Shown in pieces: positions 1-8,210 of a DNA stretch of 64,000 nucleotides (positions are counted from its first letter, which is position 1; the number at the start of each line of letters is the position of its first letter). A program made the position numbers and the translations under genes. The stretch spans positions 76,889 through 140,888 of the forward strand of contig DEZI01000028.1 of assembly GCA_002364755.1 (NCBI GenBank), written 5' to 3'. This DNA comes from Stenotrophomonas maltophilia (lineage in GTDB: Bacteria; Pseudomonadota; Gammaproteobacteria; Xanthomonadales; Xanthomonadaceae). A model generated the notes under the pieces. That model was not told the DNA's origin, did not search any database, and saw only the letters and a list, made by a program, of their open reading frames with translations.

Positions 1-8
1 GCGTGGGC

Positions 9-905
9 TCACACCCAGTCGCGCGGCACCAGGTAATCGGCCAGGCGCGCCTCGGCGCTGCCGGCTTCGGGGCTGAACCCATATTCCCAGCGCACCCGCG
101 GCGGCAGGCTCATCAGGATGCTCTCGCTGCGGCCGCCACTCTGCAGGCCGAACAGCGTGCCGCGGTCGTAGACGAGGTTGAACTCCACGTAGCGGCCGCG
201 ACGGTACAGCTGGAACTCGCGCTCGCGTTCGCCATGCGCGGTGTCCTTGCGCTGCTGCACGATCGGCAGGTAGGCCTCGAGGAAGCCGTCGCCGACCGCG
301 CGCAGGTACTCGAAATCCCGCTCGAAATCGCCGTGCAGGTCATCGAAGAACAGGCCGCCGACGCCGCGCGTTTCATTGCGGTGGCGCAGGAAGAAGTACT
401 CGTCGCACCAGCGCTTGTGCGCGGCGTAGCGTTCCTCGCCGAACGGCGCGCACAGGTCATGGGCCACCTGGTGCCAGTGCTGCACGTCCTCGTCGAAGGG
501 ATAGAACGGGGTCAGGTCGAAGCCACCGCCGAACCAGCTGGCCACCACTTCGCCATCGCGCTGCGCCTGGAAGAAGCGCACGTTGGCATGGGTGGTCGGC
601 ACGTAGGGGTTGAGCGGGTGGAACACCAGCGACAGACCGGTGGCGCGCCAGGAGGCGCCGGCCAGCTCGGGCCGGTTGGCCGAGGCCGACGGCGGCAGGC
701 GGCTGCCGGACACATCGGAAAAGCCGATGCCGGCCTGCTCGAACACCGCACCGTCGCGCAGCACGCGGGTACGCCCGCCACCGCCCTCGGCGCGCTGCCA
801 CAGGTCTTCCTGGAATCGGGCCTGGCCCTCAAGGGCCTCGATGGCCGCGCAGATGCGGTCCTGCAGGTCGGTGAGGTAGGCGCGGACGCGCTCGAAATCG
901 TTCAT
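9..905 (-). CDS. hemF: Aerobic coproporphyrinogen III oxidase
   Basis: Oxygen-dependent oxidative decarboxylation of coproporphyrinogen III to protoporphyrinogen IX, a cytoplasmic step of haem synthesis. The 298-aa product has the usual HemF length and its signature blocks: FHPLNPYVPTTHANVRFF near residue 95-112, WFGGGFDLTPFYPFDED near 122-138, and the C-terminal stretch VEFNLVYDRGTLFGL followed by GGRSESILMSLPP. It lies 31 bp downstream of a small membrane protein gene on the same strand and is probably the last gene of a four-gene minus-strand run. The stop codon lies 9 bases from the window edge, so the gene is complete. Confidence 0.97.
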   Translation of the reverse strand: MNDFERVRAYLTDLQDRICAAIEALEGQARFQEDLWQRAEGGGGRTRVLRDGAVFEQAGIGFSDVSGSRLPPSASANRPELAGASWRATGLSLVFHPLNPYVPTTHANVRFFQAQRDGEVVASWFGGGFDLTPFYPFDEDVQHWHQVAHDLCAPFGEERYAAHKRWCDEYFFLRHRNETRGVGGLFFDDLHGDFERDFEYLRAVGDGFLEAYLPIVQQRKDTAHGEREREFQLYRRGRYVEFNLVYDRGTLFGLQSGGRSESILMSLPPRVRWEYGFSPEAGSAEARLADYLVPRDWV

Positions 906-936
906 GGCGCGTACTTTACCGCAGCCGGCGCGCCCT

Positions 937-1500
937 TCAGCGGAACCGCGCGCGGATGTCCGGGCGCAGCAGGCGCCAGCCCAGCCAGCCCTGCAGGCCG
1001 GCGAACAGCACCGAGGTGCCCAGCAGCGTGAGCGTCATCAGCAGGCGCTGCACCTGCAGCTGCTGATGCAGCTCGGCATCGTTGGCGGCCAGCCCGATGA
1101 ACTGCAGCATCACCCCATCCAGCCACCAGGTGATGACGAAGTTGGCCAGTGCGCTCAGGCCCAGCGCCCACACGAAGGCCCACAGGCCCCAGCGGCGCTC
1201 GCGCCACAGGCCCCAGCTGGCCAGGGTGGAGCCCAAGCACAGCAGCGCAGCGATCAAGGACGTCGCCACCGGGTGCGCGAGCATCCACAGCAGGCTGCCA
1301 TCCAGCTGGTTTTCCCAGGCCAGCTTCACCAGCGCCTGCCAGAGCGCGGTCGGCGCCAGAACGGCCGCCACCACGGCCTGGCCGAGGAAGTAGACCACCA
1401 CCAGCAGGCACAGCCAGAACGAGCCCTGTGCCAGCGGTTTGACCCAGCTGTTGCCGGGGGCCGCGGCCGGCGAGGGAAGGTCGGGAATGGAGGGAGACAT
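937..1500 (-). CDS. Small four-helix inner-membrane protein, unknown function
   Basis: The 187-aa product has about four hydrophobic segments (roughly residues 27-50, 70-92, 100-122 and 148-170) and no motif I recognise. I chose the ATG at 1498-1500 because AAGGA lies a good distance upstream; an in-frame extension to 1533 has no such site. It sits between a Nudix hydrolase gene (34 bp upstream) and hemF (31 bp downstream) on the same strand, so it is probably co-transcribed with both. Nothing visible links it to haem synthesis. No function is proposed. Confidence 0.8.
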   Translation of the reverse strand: MSPSIPDLPSPAAAPGNSWVKPLAQGSFWLCLLVVVYFLGQAVVAAVLAPTALWQALVKLAWENQLDGSLLWMLAHPVATSLIAALLCLGSTLASWGLWRERRWGLWAFVWALGLSALANFVITWWLDGVMLQFIGLAANDAELHQQLQVQRLLMTLTLLGTSVLFAGLQGWLGWRLLRPDIRARFR

Positions 1501-1534
1501 CCGGTGTCCTTGCGCTTCGATGGCGCCCGCCAAG

Positions 1535-1954
1535 TCAGCGGGCCGTCGCCAGGGCGGCGACCGCCGGCAGGATATGGTGTTCGCTCAGGGGTGCCAAGCA
1601 CAGGCCGTGCGGCGGCCGCAGCGGCACCCAGGCCAGTTCGGCGATCTCGGCGCGTGCGGTCGGTGTGCCCGCGACCTGTATCCACCAGGCCTGCGCTTGC
1701 ACGCGGTGGCCGGGTTCGTTCACCGCCCAGTCCTCGAAACAGCCCAGGGCGACCGCGCTGGCGGCATCGAGCTGCACGCCCAGTTCCTCGTCCAGCTCGC
1801 GGGCCAGCGCCTGCAGCGGCGCTTCCCCCGCCTCGGGCTTGCCGCCGGGCTGGATGAAGCGGTCGGCGCCGTGCTTGCGCACCACCAGCGCCCGGCCGCG
1901 GTCATCCAGGATGACCGCGGCCACGATCTGGATCGTGGCCGCGGCATTCCTCAC
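1535..1954 (-). CDS. Nudix hydrolase (MutT-like)
   Basis: A 139-aa protein with a complete Nudix box at residues 38-60 (GGKPEAGE...AREL-DEELGV, matching GX5EX7REUXEEXGU), so it should hydrolyse a nucleoside diphosphate linked to another moiety with Mg2+ help. The substrate cannot be read from the sequence. The start is GTG at 1952-1954, and its first bases form GTGA with the TGA stop of the upstream peptidase gene at 1951-1953. This 4-base overlap suggests translational coupling. The later ATG at 1945-1947 is in another frame. Confidence 0.92.
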   Translation of the reverse strand: MRNAAATIQIVAAVILDDRGRALVVRKHGADRFIQPGGKPEAGEAPLQALARELDEELGVQLDAASAVALGCFEDWAVNEPGHRVQAQAWWIQVAGTPTARAEIAELAWVPLRPPHGLCLAPLSEHHILPAVAALATAR

Positions 1955-4317
1955 TTCAGGTTCTGCTCGAACAGCTTGAGGATGCGCTTGTACTGGTCCA
2001 GCCAGGAATCGGCACGGATGTAACCGTGGCGTTCCAGCGGGTAAGGTGCGATCGACCAGTTGTCCTTGTGCAGCTCGATCAGGCGCTGGGTCAGGTGCAC
2101 CGAGTCCTGGAAGAACACGTTGTCATCCATCATGCCGTGGGCGATCAGCAGGTTGTCCTGCAGGTTCTGCGCGTACTCGATGGGCGAGGACGTGCGGTAC
2201 GCCTCCGGGTCGATGTCCGGGGTGTTGAGGATGTTGCTGGTGTAGGCGTGGTTGTAGTTCTGCCAATCCAGCACCGGGCGCAGCGCGGCGCCGGCCTTGA
2301 ACGTACCCGGCGAACGGAACAGCGCCATGAAGGTCATGAAGCCGCCGTAGGAACCGCCGTAGATGCCGGCGTGGTCGCGGTCACCCTGCTGGGTGTCGAC
2401 CAGCCAGTCCAGGCCGTCCTTGTAGTCTTCCAGTTCCGGGTGGCCCATGTTGCGGTAGATCGCCGTGCGCCAGTCGCGGCCGTAGCCCTCGCTGCCGCGG
2501 TAATCCATGTCCAGCACGATGTAGCCCTTTTCCACCAGCAGGTTGTGGAACATCTGCTCGCGGAAGTACGCCGGGTAGCGCTGGTGCACGTTCTGCAGGT
2601 AGCCGGCACCGTGCACGAACATCACGATCGGGTACTTCTTGCCCGGTTCCTTGTGCTCGGGCTCGTAGTACTTGGCCCAGACCACGCCGGCGCCGTGCTT
2701 GGACGGCACCGCCACCAGCTTCGGCTGGATCCACTCACGCGCCTTGTACTCGGCGGTGCGGGTGTCGGTCAGCATGCGTGCTTGGCCACCGGTGCTCGGT
2801 ACCACGGCCAGCTGGGTCGGCAGGTAGGCGGCCGAGTAGCGCACCAGCAGCTGCTGGCCATCGGGCGACAGCGAGAAGTCTTCCACGCCGTTGAGGCTGG
2901 TCAGCTCGCGCACCTGGCGGTTGCCGGTGTCGACCGCGCAGACTTCATAGTCGTGCGGCGCCTGCTGGTTGCACAGGAAGTAGAAGCCCTTGCCGTCGGC
3001 CGACAGCACTGGCGCGGAGGTTTCCCACTTGCCGCTGGTCAGCGCCTGTGGCTTGGCCGAACCGGCCTGGGTGTACAGGTGCGAGTAGCCCGATTCCTCG
3101 GACAGCAGCCACAGGGTGCGGCCATCGGCCATCCAGCCGAAATCGTTGAAGCCCCAGTTGATCCAGGCGTTGTCGGTCAGGCGGTGGCGGTTCTGTACGC
3201 GGCCGTCGCTGCCGATGCTGACGATCCAGCGGTCCTTGTTGTCGTTGGCGCGCAGCATCACCGCGGCCTGCTGACCATCGGCGCTCCAGCGCATGCCGCC
3301 GCCCATGAAGTCGCTCATCACCTGCACGCTGCGGTCGCCCTTCAGCGGGTCCTTGCCGGCCTTGCGGCGCAGCTCGGCCAGCGGGTCGGTGCCGATGCCC
3401 GGCAGGCCCGACAGCGAGAGCTTCTCGGCCTTGCCGGTGTGCACATCCACGTACCACAGGGTGTGCGGCTCGAAGCCGTTGCGGCCGACGCGGGTGCGGG
3501 TGTCCTCGCTTTCCTCGTAGCCGGATTCGGTCACGTACAGCGGCATCTTGCTGGTGCGGCCGTCGTCGAAGTCCTTCGGCTTGGTCACCACGATCAGGTG
3601 GCCCAGGTCCGGCGACAGCAGGCTGTCGGCGATCTCCACGTCGGCGCCCAGGTAGATCGGGGCCGCCGCGCGGGTCGGGTCGGCCTGGCGCCAGCGCTGG
3701 TCCTGGTCCTTCAGCGCTTCACGCTGGTCGCGGTCGCGGCGCAGGGTTTCCAGGGTACGCAGCTGCTGGTCGCGCAGCAGGTCGTCCTTGGGCTTGCTGG
3801 CCGGGTCTTTCTCGGCCTTAAGGCTGGCCACCTGCTGCACGCCGCCGGCGGCGGTCCAGTGGAACCAGTTCTGGCCCACGCGCCAGATCACGCCGTTGTC
3901 GGCCGCAAAGTTCACGCCGGCGGCGCGCTCGTTGCTGCGGGTCAGCTGGGTCAGCGCGCCGCTGCGCAGGTCGCGCACGAACACATCGCCGTTGCGGACG
4001 AAGGCGCTGCGGCTGCGGCTGCGGTCGTAGACCGGCTCGGCCACGTCCAGTGTGCCGCGCTGGTCATCGGCCACCTGTGCGGCGGCGCCACCGGCCAGCG
4101 GCTGGCGGAAGGTGTCGCGCACCGGGCTGCCGCTGCGCTTGAGCTGGTACTCGACCTGCTGGCTGTTCCAGGACCACCAGGCTTTCTCGACCGGCGGACC
4201 GATCCAGTCCGGGTCGGCCATGGCCTGTTCGATGGTGATCGGCGTCGGCGCAGCATGCGCGGCCGGTGCGGCCAGCACGGCCGACAGCAGGAGGGACAGG
4301 GGCAGCACTCGGGACAT
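1951..4317 (-). CDS. Exported S9 prolyl oligopeptidase family peptidase (dipeptidyl peptidase IV-like)
   Basis: A 788-aa serine peptidase. It has an N-terminal signal peptide (MSRVLPLSLLLSAVLAAPAAHA), a long beta-propeller-like region with WSADG and SPDGQ repeats, and a C-terminal alpha/beta hydrolase domain. The catalytic triad is visible: Ser656 in GGSYGG, Asp731 in MMDDNV and His764 in LERHGY. The family removes N-terminal dipeptides, usually X-Pro, from short peptides; here it would act in the periplasm. I chose the ATG at 4315-4317 because it begins the signal peptide; the frame is open 25 codons further upstream, where the sequence looks non-coding. Confidence 0.93.
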   Translation of the reverse strand: MSRVLPLSLLLSAVLAAPAAHAAPTPITIEQAMADPDWIGPPVEKAWWSWNSQQVEYQLKRSGSPVRDTFRQPLAGGAAAQVADDQRGTLDVAEPVYDRSRSRSAFVRNGDVFVRDLRSGALTQLTRSNERAAGVNFAADNGVIWRVGQNWFHWTAAGGVQQVASLKAEKDPASKPKDDLLRDQQLRTLETLRRDRDQREALKDQDQRWRQADPTRAAAPIYLGADVEIADSLLSPDLGHLIVVTKPKDFDDGRTSKMPLYVTESGYEESEDTRTRVGRNGFEPHTLWYVDVHTGKAEKLSLSGLPGIGTDPLAELRRKAGKDPLKGDRSVQVMSDFMGGGMRWSADGQQAAVMLRANDNKDRWIVSIGSDGRVQNRHRLTDNAWINWGFNDFGWMADGRTLWLLSEESGYSHLYTQAGSAKPQALTSGKWETSAPVLSADGKGFYFLCNQQAPHDYEVCAVDTGNRQVRELTSLNGVEDFSLSPDGQQLLVRYSAAYLPTQLAVVPSTGGQARMLTDTRTAEYKAREWIQPKLVAVPSKHGAGVVWAKYYEPEHKEPGKKYPIVMFVHGAGYLQNVHQRYPAYFREQMFHNLLVEKGYIVLDMDYRGSEGYGRDWRTAIYRNMGHPELEDYKDGLDWLVDTQQGDRDHAGIYGGSYGGFMTFMALFRSPGTFKAGAALRPVLDWQNYNHAYTSNILNTPDIDPEAYRTSSPIEYAQNLQDNLLIAHGMMDDNVFFQDSVHLTQRLIELHKDNWSIAPYPLERHGYIRADSWLDQYKRILKLFEQNLK

Positions 4318-4430
4318 GGGCTCACGGCACCAGATGAGGAAACCGGGCAAGGGTAGCAGCCGCCCGGGCCGGGGGAGGGGGCCACAGGTCATGGCGTACG
4401 TCTGGCCACACTTGGCAATGTTTCAGCTGT

Positions 4431-4459
4431 TTGACAACTGATTCATTAGCCGTTAATCA
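4431..4459 (+). promoter_or_regulatory. Candidate sigma-70 promoter for the peptide-modification island
   Basis: A perfect TTGACA -35 box lies at 4431-4436. The -10 region is poor: the best fits are GTTAAT at 4452-4457 (15-bp spacing) and TAATCA at 4454-4459 (17-bp spacing). The surrounding 4393-4560 gap is AT-richer than its neighbours, holds no gene, and leads into the 39-codon peptide gene at 4561. This is inferred from sequence only. Confidence 0.35.
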
Positions 4460-4560
4460 TCGGTTGTCGGCTGAGTCCGACGGCAGTCGCAGGAAGCGCT
4501 TGCCGAAGTATGGAAGTAGCCCTGCTGCTTTACCTTCATCTCCAGAAAGGAAGTCACTGC

Positions 4561-4680
4561 ATGTCCAAGAAGATCGACAAGAAGGTTCTCCTCTCCCCGG
4601 TGCTGGCCGCCATGCTGGGCGTTGCCGGTGCCGCTGGCGCGGCCGAAATCCAGACCAGCGAAGCCGCACCGCACGTTTGA
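4561..4680 (+). CDS. 39-aa putative RiPP precursor peptide
   Basis: A very short gene directly upstream of an HExxH-type putative peptide-modifying enzyme. A strong ribosome-binding site (AAGGAAG, 7 bases before the ATG) supports translation. The product starts MSKKIDKKVLLSPVLAAM and ends EIQTSEAAPHV: four lysines in the first eight residues, then a hydrophobic Ala/Gly-rich middle (residues 9-28) and a short polar tail (29-39) with Thr32, Ser33, Pro37 and His38. One reading is a leader with a modified C-terminal core; another is a Sec signal peptide with cleavage near residues 26-28. The stop TGA at 4678-4680 is followed closely by the next gene in another frame. Confidence 0.6.
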   Translation: MSKKIDKKVLLSPVLAAMLGVAGAAGAAEIQTSEAAPHV

Positions 4681-4690
4681 TGGCGCCCAT

Positions 4691-5614
4691 GTGGGAACCG
4701 GTACGCTGCTCCAAGGCATTGCCGATGCCCTACAGCGTGAGCGCAACGTTGCCATGGTTCGCGCTGGCCAGCCACCGCTGTGCGATGAAGAACGGATCGA
4801 CAGCCCGCTGGGTGATGTCATTGCCGTGCGCAACGCCGGACACTGGCAACTTCGCCAGCGCCCGCAGATTGCGGACGTGATAACACTGGATATCAACAGC
4901 CGACTGTCGCTGCGGCATGAGCCGGATAGTGGAACTTTCTGCCGCGAGCGGCTGGAGGTCGACGCAGCCGAAGAGCAGATCATCCTGGACAAGCTCGAAA
5001 AGGCGATGGCACTTATCGATGCATCCACACCCATGTTCGGCCTGATGATCAAAACGTTTACCCGGCGGATTCTGGTGCGCAAGTCAGTCGAGCTTTCTGA
5101 CGTCGTGGATCGCGTGCCGCTGGGTTCCGAGTATCGCCCCATTCACACCGGCTGCATCCGCATCCTGAACGTGCACCGGCCGGAAATGACCGTTGCGCTC
5201 TGTGCCGAAGCGATCCTGCACGAATCCACCCACAGCTTTCTTTCGGCCTACGAGTCGATCCATGGGAAATTCATGTCGTCGGAGATCCGCTATCGGCCGG
5301 TATCACCGTGGTCGGGAAATTACATCCCGAACCACTCGCTTGCCCATGCCATCTTCGTCTACTACGCGCTGCACGAACTGTTTGATCGCGCGATCGGCGA
5401 CGACGTGGCAATGGATTCATCCACCCTGGCGTCCGTCCGCCGCCGCAGATTGGATGTGGCGGTCGGCTTCTGCGTGGACCGCAGCCTGTCAAGCCTGTTC
5501 TTCCTTGAAACAGATGCCGCGACCGGGTTCCTTCCCATCGTTGATCGCATGCAGGCCGATATCGCATCGCGATATATGGCAGACGCTGCGCAGCAGCGGA
5601 GGGCCGCCGCATGA
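4691..5614 (+). CDS. HExxH motif-containing putative peptide-modification enzyme
   Basis: The 307-aa product (counted from GTG 4691) has HESTH at residues 177-181 (bases 5219-5233). This is followed by SPWSGN near residue 205 and by NHSLAHAIFVYYALHELF near residue 214, which is the layout of the HEXXH-motif peptide-modification family (TIGR04267 type). Members of that family, some now described as alpha-ketoglutarate-dependent peptide beta-hydroxylases, act on RiPP precursors. The start is uncertain: GTG 4691 lies 10 bases after the peptide gene's stop and would rely on coupling; TTG 4622 and ATG 4754 are alternatives. The stop overlaps the next gene (ATGA). Codon use is less GC-biased than in flanking genes. 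Confidence 0.72.
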   Translation: MGTGTLLQGIADALQRERNVAMVRAGQPPLCDEERIDSPLGDVIAVRNAGHWQLRQRPQIADVITLDINSRLSLRHEPDSGTFCRERLEVDAAEEQIILDKLEKAMALIDASTPMFGLMIKTFTRRILVRKSVELSDVVDRVPLGSEYRPIHTGCIRILNVHRPEMTVALCAEAILHESTHSFLSAYESIHGKFMSSEIRYRPVSPWSGNYIPNHSLAHAIFVYYALHELFDRAIGDDVAMDSSTLASVRRRRLDVAVGFCVDRSLSSLFFLETDAATGFLPIVDRMQADIASRYMADAAQQRRAAA

Positions 5615-6435
5615 GTCGTCCGATCATAGTGCTCTACAACAATCCGGCTGACGGCATTGCCAATGCGCTGCGCGGACGACCGGGCGTTACCTGCCTTCAT
5701 CTTGATGAAATCAGTACGCACTGGAAGCTGGAAGATAACCTGCCGCCAACGGTGGTCGAGTACCCCGCCGCGCTGTACGACTGCTTCAGCGGTGCCTATG
5801 TCATCAACCGCATCTTCGACTTCAACCACTCGGAAGCGGGGCCGCGCCTGCACGCTGCCGGGCTGCACGGGCTGTGGGGCTATGTGGCATTGTCTCCCCT
5901 GCTGCAGCAAGCGGCCGTACTGGCCCACGAGAACGGTGCCCGCGGTGTCAGCCGGTCGATGCTGCCGTTGAATGCGCAGTGGTTCAGTCTTGGCAGTGTC
6001 TGCACCGATATCACATTCCCTGCCTTCGAGTTCGGTTTCGGCAAGGTTGATCCGGATCTGTCCCGGCTGCACGATGCCATGCAGAAGTCGGTGTGGTCCT
6101 ATTTCGCCTGGAAGACCGAGAGCAACCTCGATGATGAAGAGCGCGACTGGCACCGCTTCTATGTAGACCGTCCGTCAGGGACGCCGGTCGTCTGCATCTA
6201 CCATCGGGATTCGTTCGAGCTGATGTTTCCCAAGGGGCCCGCGAAGGTGGACACCGCGCTGTATGCCAAGGCCGCAGCGGGCGCTCGACAGGTATTTGCG
6301 AGCGAGATGGGCGAACTGCTGTTCTATGAACGAGACGATGCGCCTCCCATGTTCTGCGCATTCAGTCCCTACATGGCCAACGCTACCCGCAATCCGGCCT
6401 TCGGCGACGCGTTGGCCAGCGCAGGGGGCGTCTGA
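5611..6435 (+). CDS. Unknown 274-aa protein with an ATP-grasp-like outline, partner of the HExxH enzyme
   Basis: The start ATG overlaps the stop of the HExxH gene by four bases, so the two are translationally coupled and probably act together. No family is recognised with certainty. The order of features (IIVLYNNPAD at the N-terminus, VINRIFDF near residue 74, GVSRSMLPLNAQWFSLG near residue 118, a GFG near 142, then PVVCIYHRDSFEL and ARQVFASEMGELLFYERDD) loosely recalls pre-ATP-grasp and ATP-grasp domains of RiPP enzymes. I see no convincing nucleotide-binding loop. It could be a degenerate or small ATP-grasp protein, or an unrelated partner. Confidence 0.7.
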   Translation: MSRPIIVLYNNPADGIANALRGRPGVTCLHLDEISTHWKLEDNLPPTVVEYPAALYDCFSGAYVINRIFDFNHSEAGPRLHAAGLHGLWGYVALSPLLQQAAVLAHENGARGVSRSMLPLNAQWFSLGSVCTDITFPAFEFGFGKVDPDLSRLHDAMQKSVWSYFAWKTESNLDDEERDWHRFYVDRPSGTPVVCIYHRDSFELMFPKGPAKVDTALYAKAAAGARQVFASEMGELLFYERDDAPPMFCAFSPYMANATRNPAFGDALASAGGV

Positions 6436-6534
6436 TCCACGTGCAGTACACAGAAGCCGTCTGATCGGCGAAATACATGCAACCGATGTTCCGGTTCGTG
6501 CATCTATCCAAGTAACACCAACCGGAGCACCACC

Positions 6535-6882
6535 ATGCAGGAACTGATTCCGATCACGCTGTTTGTCTGTATCGCGTACGCCATCCAGGCGCTGGCCGAT
6601 GCGCGCGCCAGAAGCAAACTGGTCGCCCCGCACGTGCCTGAGGAAGTCATCCGTGCATTGGCGGGGCTTGAAGAGGCGCGCCGACGCATGGCCGGCCTGC
6701 GCTGGGGTATCAGCCTGATGAGCCTGGCCGTCGCATTGGCGGTTCTGGAGGCAATGGGGGCGCGCGATCTGAGTTTCGGCGCCGCAGCGGCACTGGTCGG
6801 CAGCGCCGGTATCGGCCAACTTGTGGCCTACGCTTTCACGCGACGCATCGCTGCCGTGCCGACTGACGCGACTCCGCACTGA
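6535..6882 (+). CDS. 115-aa membrane protein of the peptide-modification island
   Basis: A small protein with a hydrophobic N-terminal helix (residues 4-20), a charged, helix-prone stretch (21-55) and two further hydrophobic segments (about 57-75 and 80-104). GGAG lies 7 bases before the ATG. It follows the HExxH and 274-aa genes after a 99-bp gap and precedes two FtsX/MacB-type permease genes by 31 bp, so it is probably part of the same unit. No family or function is recognised; an accessory role in export is a guess from position only. Confidence 0.7.
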   Translation: MQELIPITLFVCIAYAIQALADARARSKLVAPHVPEEVIRALAGLEEARRRMAGLRWGISLMSLAVALAVLEAMGARDLSFGAAAALVGSAGIGQLVAYAFTRRIAAVPTDATPH

Positions 6883-6913
6883 TTCTGCAGGTCCACTTCT
6901 TCAAGGGACGAAG

Positions 6914-8200
6914 ATGATTGCCTACTACCTGCGACTTGCGATCCGCCGCCTGAAGGGAAACGCAACTGCCTATGCTGTGGTTGCACTCGTGCTGGGTGCC
7001 GGGGTCGGCTGCACCATGGTGATGGGTTCGATCGTACGCCAGATCAATCACGATCCCGCCCCTGGCCGCAGCAGCCAACTCTACCGGCCCGTGATCGATG
7101 CCAGGCCTGAGGCGCAACGTCGGGCTGGCGGTGAAGGCGGGGCAAATCTGACCTGGCCAGATGCGCAACAGCTCATGCGCCAAGGGGCACGCTGGCCGCA
7201 GGTGGCGCTGGCGGGGGGCAGGGTCGTGGCCAAGGATGCCGCCGATCAAGCGTTCAATGTGCGCGCACGCTATGCCACCGAACAGATCTTCCAGGTGCTG
7301 GGTGTGGAGCTTGCTTCCGGGCGCGGGTGGAGCAAGGCTGAAGGTGACGCAGCGCAACGCTTGGTCGTGGTGTCCTCCACATTGGCCGAGCGCCTGTGTG
7401 CCGAGAAGACCTGCCGTGGTGCGACCGTGGATCTCGACGGACACGCGTACCGAGTGATCGGGGTGGCAGCGCCTTGGCACCCGGTGCCGATGTATCACGC
7501 AGATCTGCCGGGTGCAGCCTTCGCTGAGGCAGACCAGTTGTTTCTCCCGCTGGCCGCTGCCGTGGCGGACGATATGATCGTCGATGGCAGCGTGTCGGTA
7601 TGGGGAGAGAGTGGGGAGAAGCCGCGGCTGGGTGGATCGATGGCCTGGCTGCAGTTGTGGGCCCTGTTGCCACACGCTGAGGACCTCGACCCGTACCGGC
7701 AGATGGTTGTCGCCCATGCGAGGTCGCGCGGGCTGTCTGCTGAGCACGACATCGTGTGGGCAATGCCTGATTGGCTGCGACAACAGGGGCTGGTCGCGCA
7801 GGACACGCGGGTACAGTTGTGGCTCTGCTATCTGTTGCTGGCGGTCTGTGTGACCAACGCTGGCGCAATGCTGTACCTCACGCTGGACCGCAGGCGCCAT
7901 GAAATGGCGATCCGTCGCGCGGTCGGGGCCCGAAGGATTGATGTCCTGGTGCAGATGCTGCTGGAGGCTACCGTGGTCGGCCTGCTGAGCGGCACGATCG
8001 CCACGGCGGTCTATCTGGGCGGGTTGCAGTTCGTCCAGTCCAGCAGGCTGGTGGCCGCCGCGCTCACCGCCCCACAGGCATCCACTGCGCTGTTGGCACT
8101 GTTGATCGGGCTGGTCGTAGCGCTGGCCTGTGCTGCCATTCCCGCGCTGCGGCTTTGTACCCGCAAGGTTGTGGTGCAGCAGATTGCGGCAAGTCCATGA
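6914..8200 (+). CDS. ABC transporter permease, MacB/FtsX type (first of pair)
   Basis: A 428-aa protein with the MacB/FtsX plan: an N-terminal transmembrane helix (about residues 19-40), a long periplasmic domain, then three C-terminal helices. The DRRRHEMAIRRAVGARR stretch before the penultimate helices is the usual FtsX-family hallmark. Such permeases move peptides or lipoproteins or transmit force across the inner membrane, powered by a separate ATPase. No ATPase gene lies next to it, so that subunit must be supplied from elsewhere. A similar permease follows after 10 bp, suggesting a heterodimer. Confidence 0.88.
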   Translation: MIAYYLRLAIRRLKGNATAYAVVALVLGAGVGCTMVMGSIVRQINHDPAPGRSSQLYRPVIDARPEAQRRAGGEGGANLTWPDAQQLMRQGARWPQVALAGGRVVAKDAADQAFNVRARYATEQIFQVLGVELASGRGWSKAEGDAAQRLVVVSSTLAERLCAEKTCRGATVDLDGHAYRVIGVAAPWHPVPMYHADLPGAAFAEADQLFLPLAAAVADDMIVDGSVSVWGESGEKPRLGGSMAWLQLWALLPHAEDLDPYRQMVVAHARSRGLSAEHDIVWAMPDWLRQQGLVAQDTRVQLWLCYLLLAVCVTNAGAMLYLTLDRRRHEMAIRRAVGARRIDVLVQMLLEATVVGLLSGTIATAVYLGGLQFVQSSRLVAAALTAPQASTALLALLIGLVVALACAAIPALRLCTRKVVVQQIAASP

Positions 8201-8210
8201 GGAGTCCCCC

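Noticed and set aside
2026..4356. 776-aa plus-strand open frame
   Set aside because: It is antisense to the S9 peptidase, is dominated by Val/His/Ala/Gly-rich low-information sequence and has no motif; high GC produces such shadows.
4431..4880. 149-aa frame that includes an ATG overlapping the peptide gene's stop (TGATG at 4678-4682)
   Set aside because: The overlap is attractive, but downstream residues look random and the HExxH frame in the same stretch carries family motifs.
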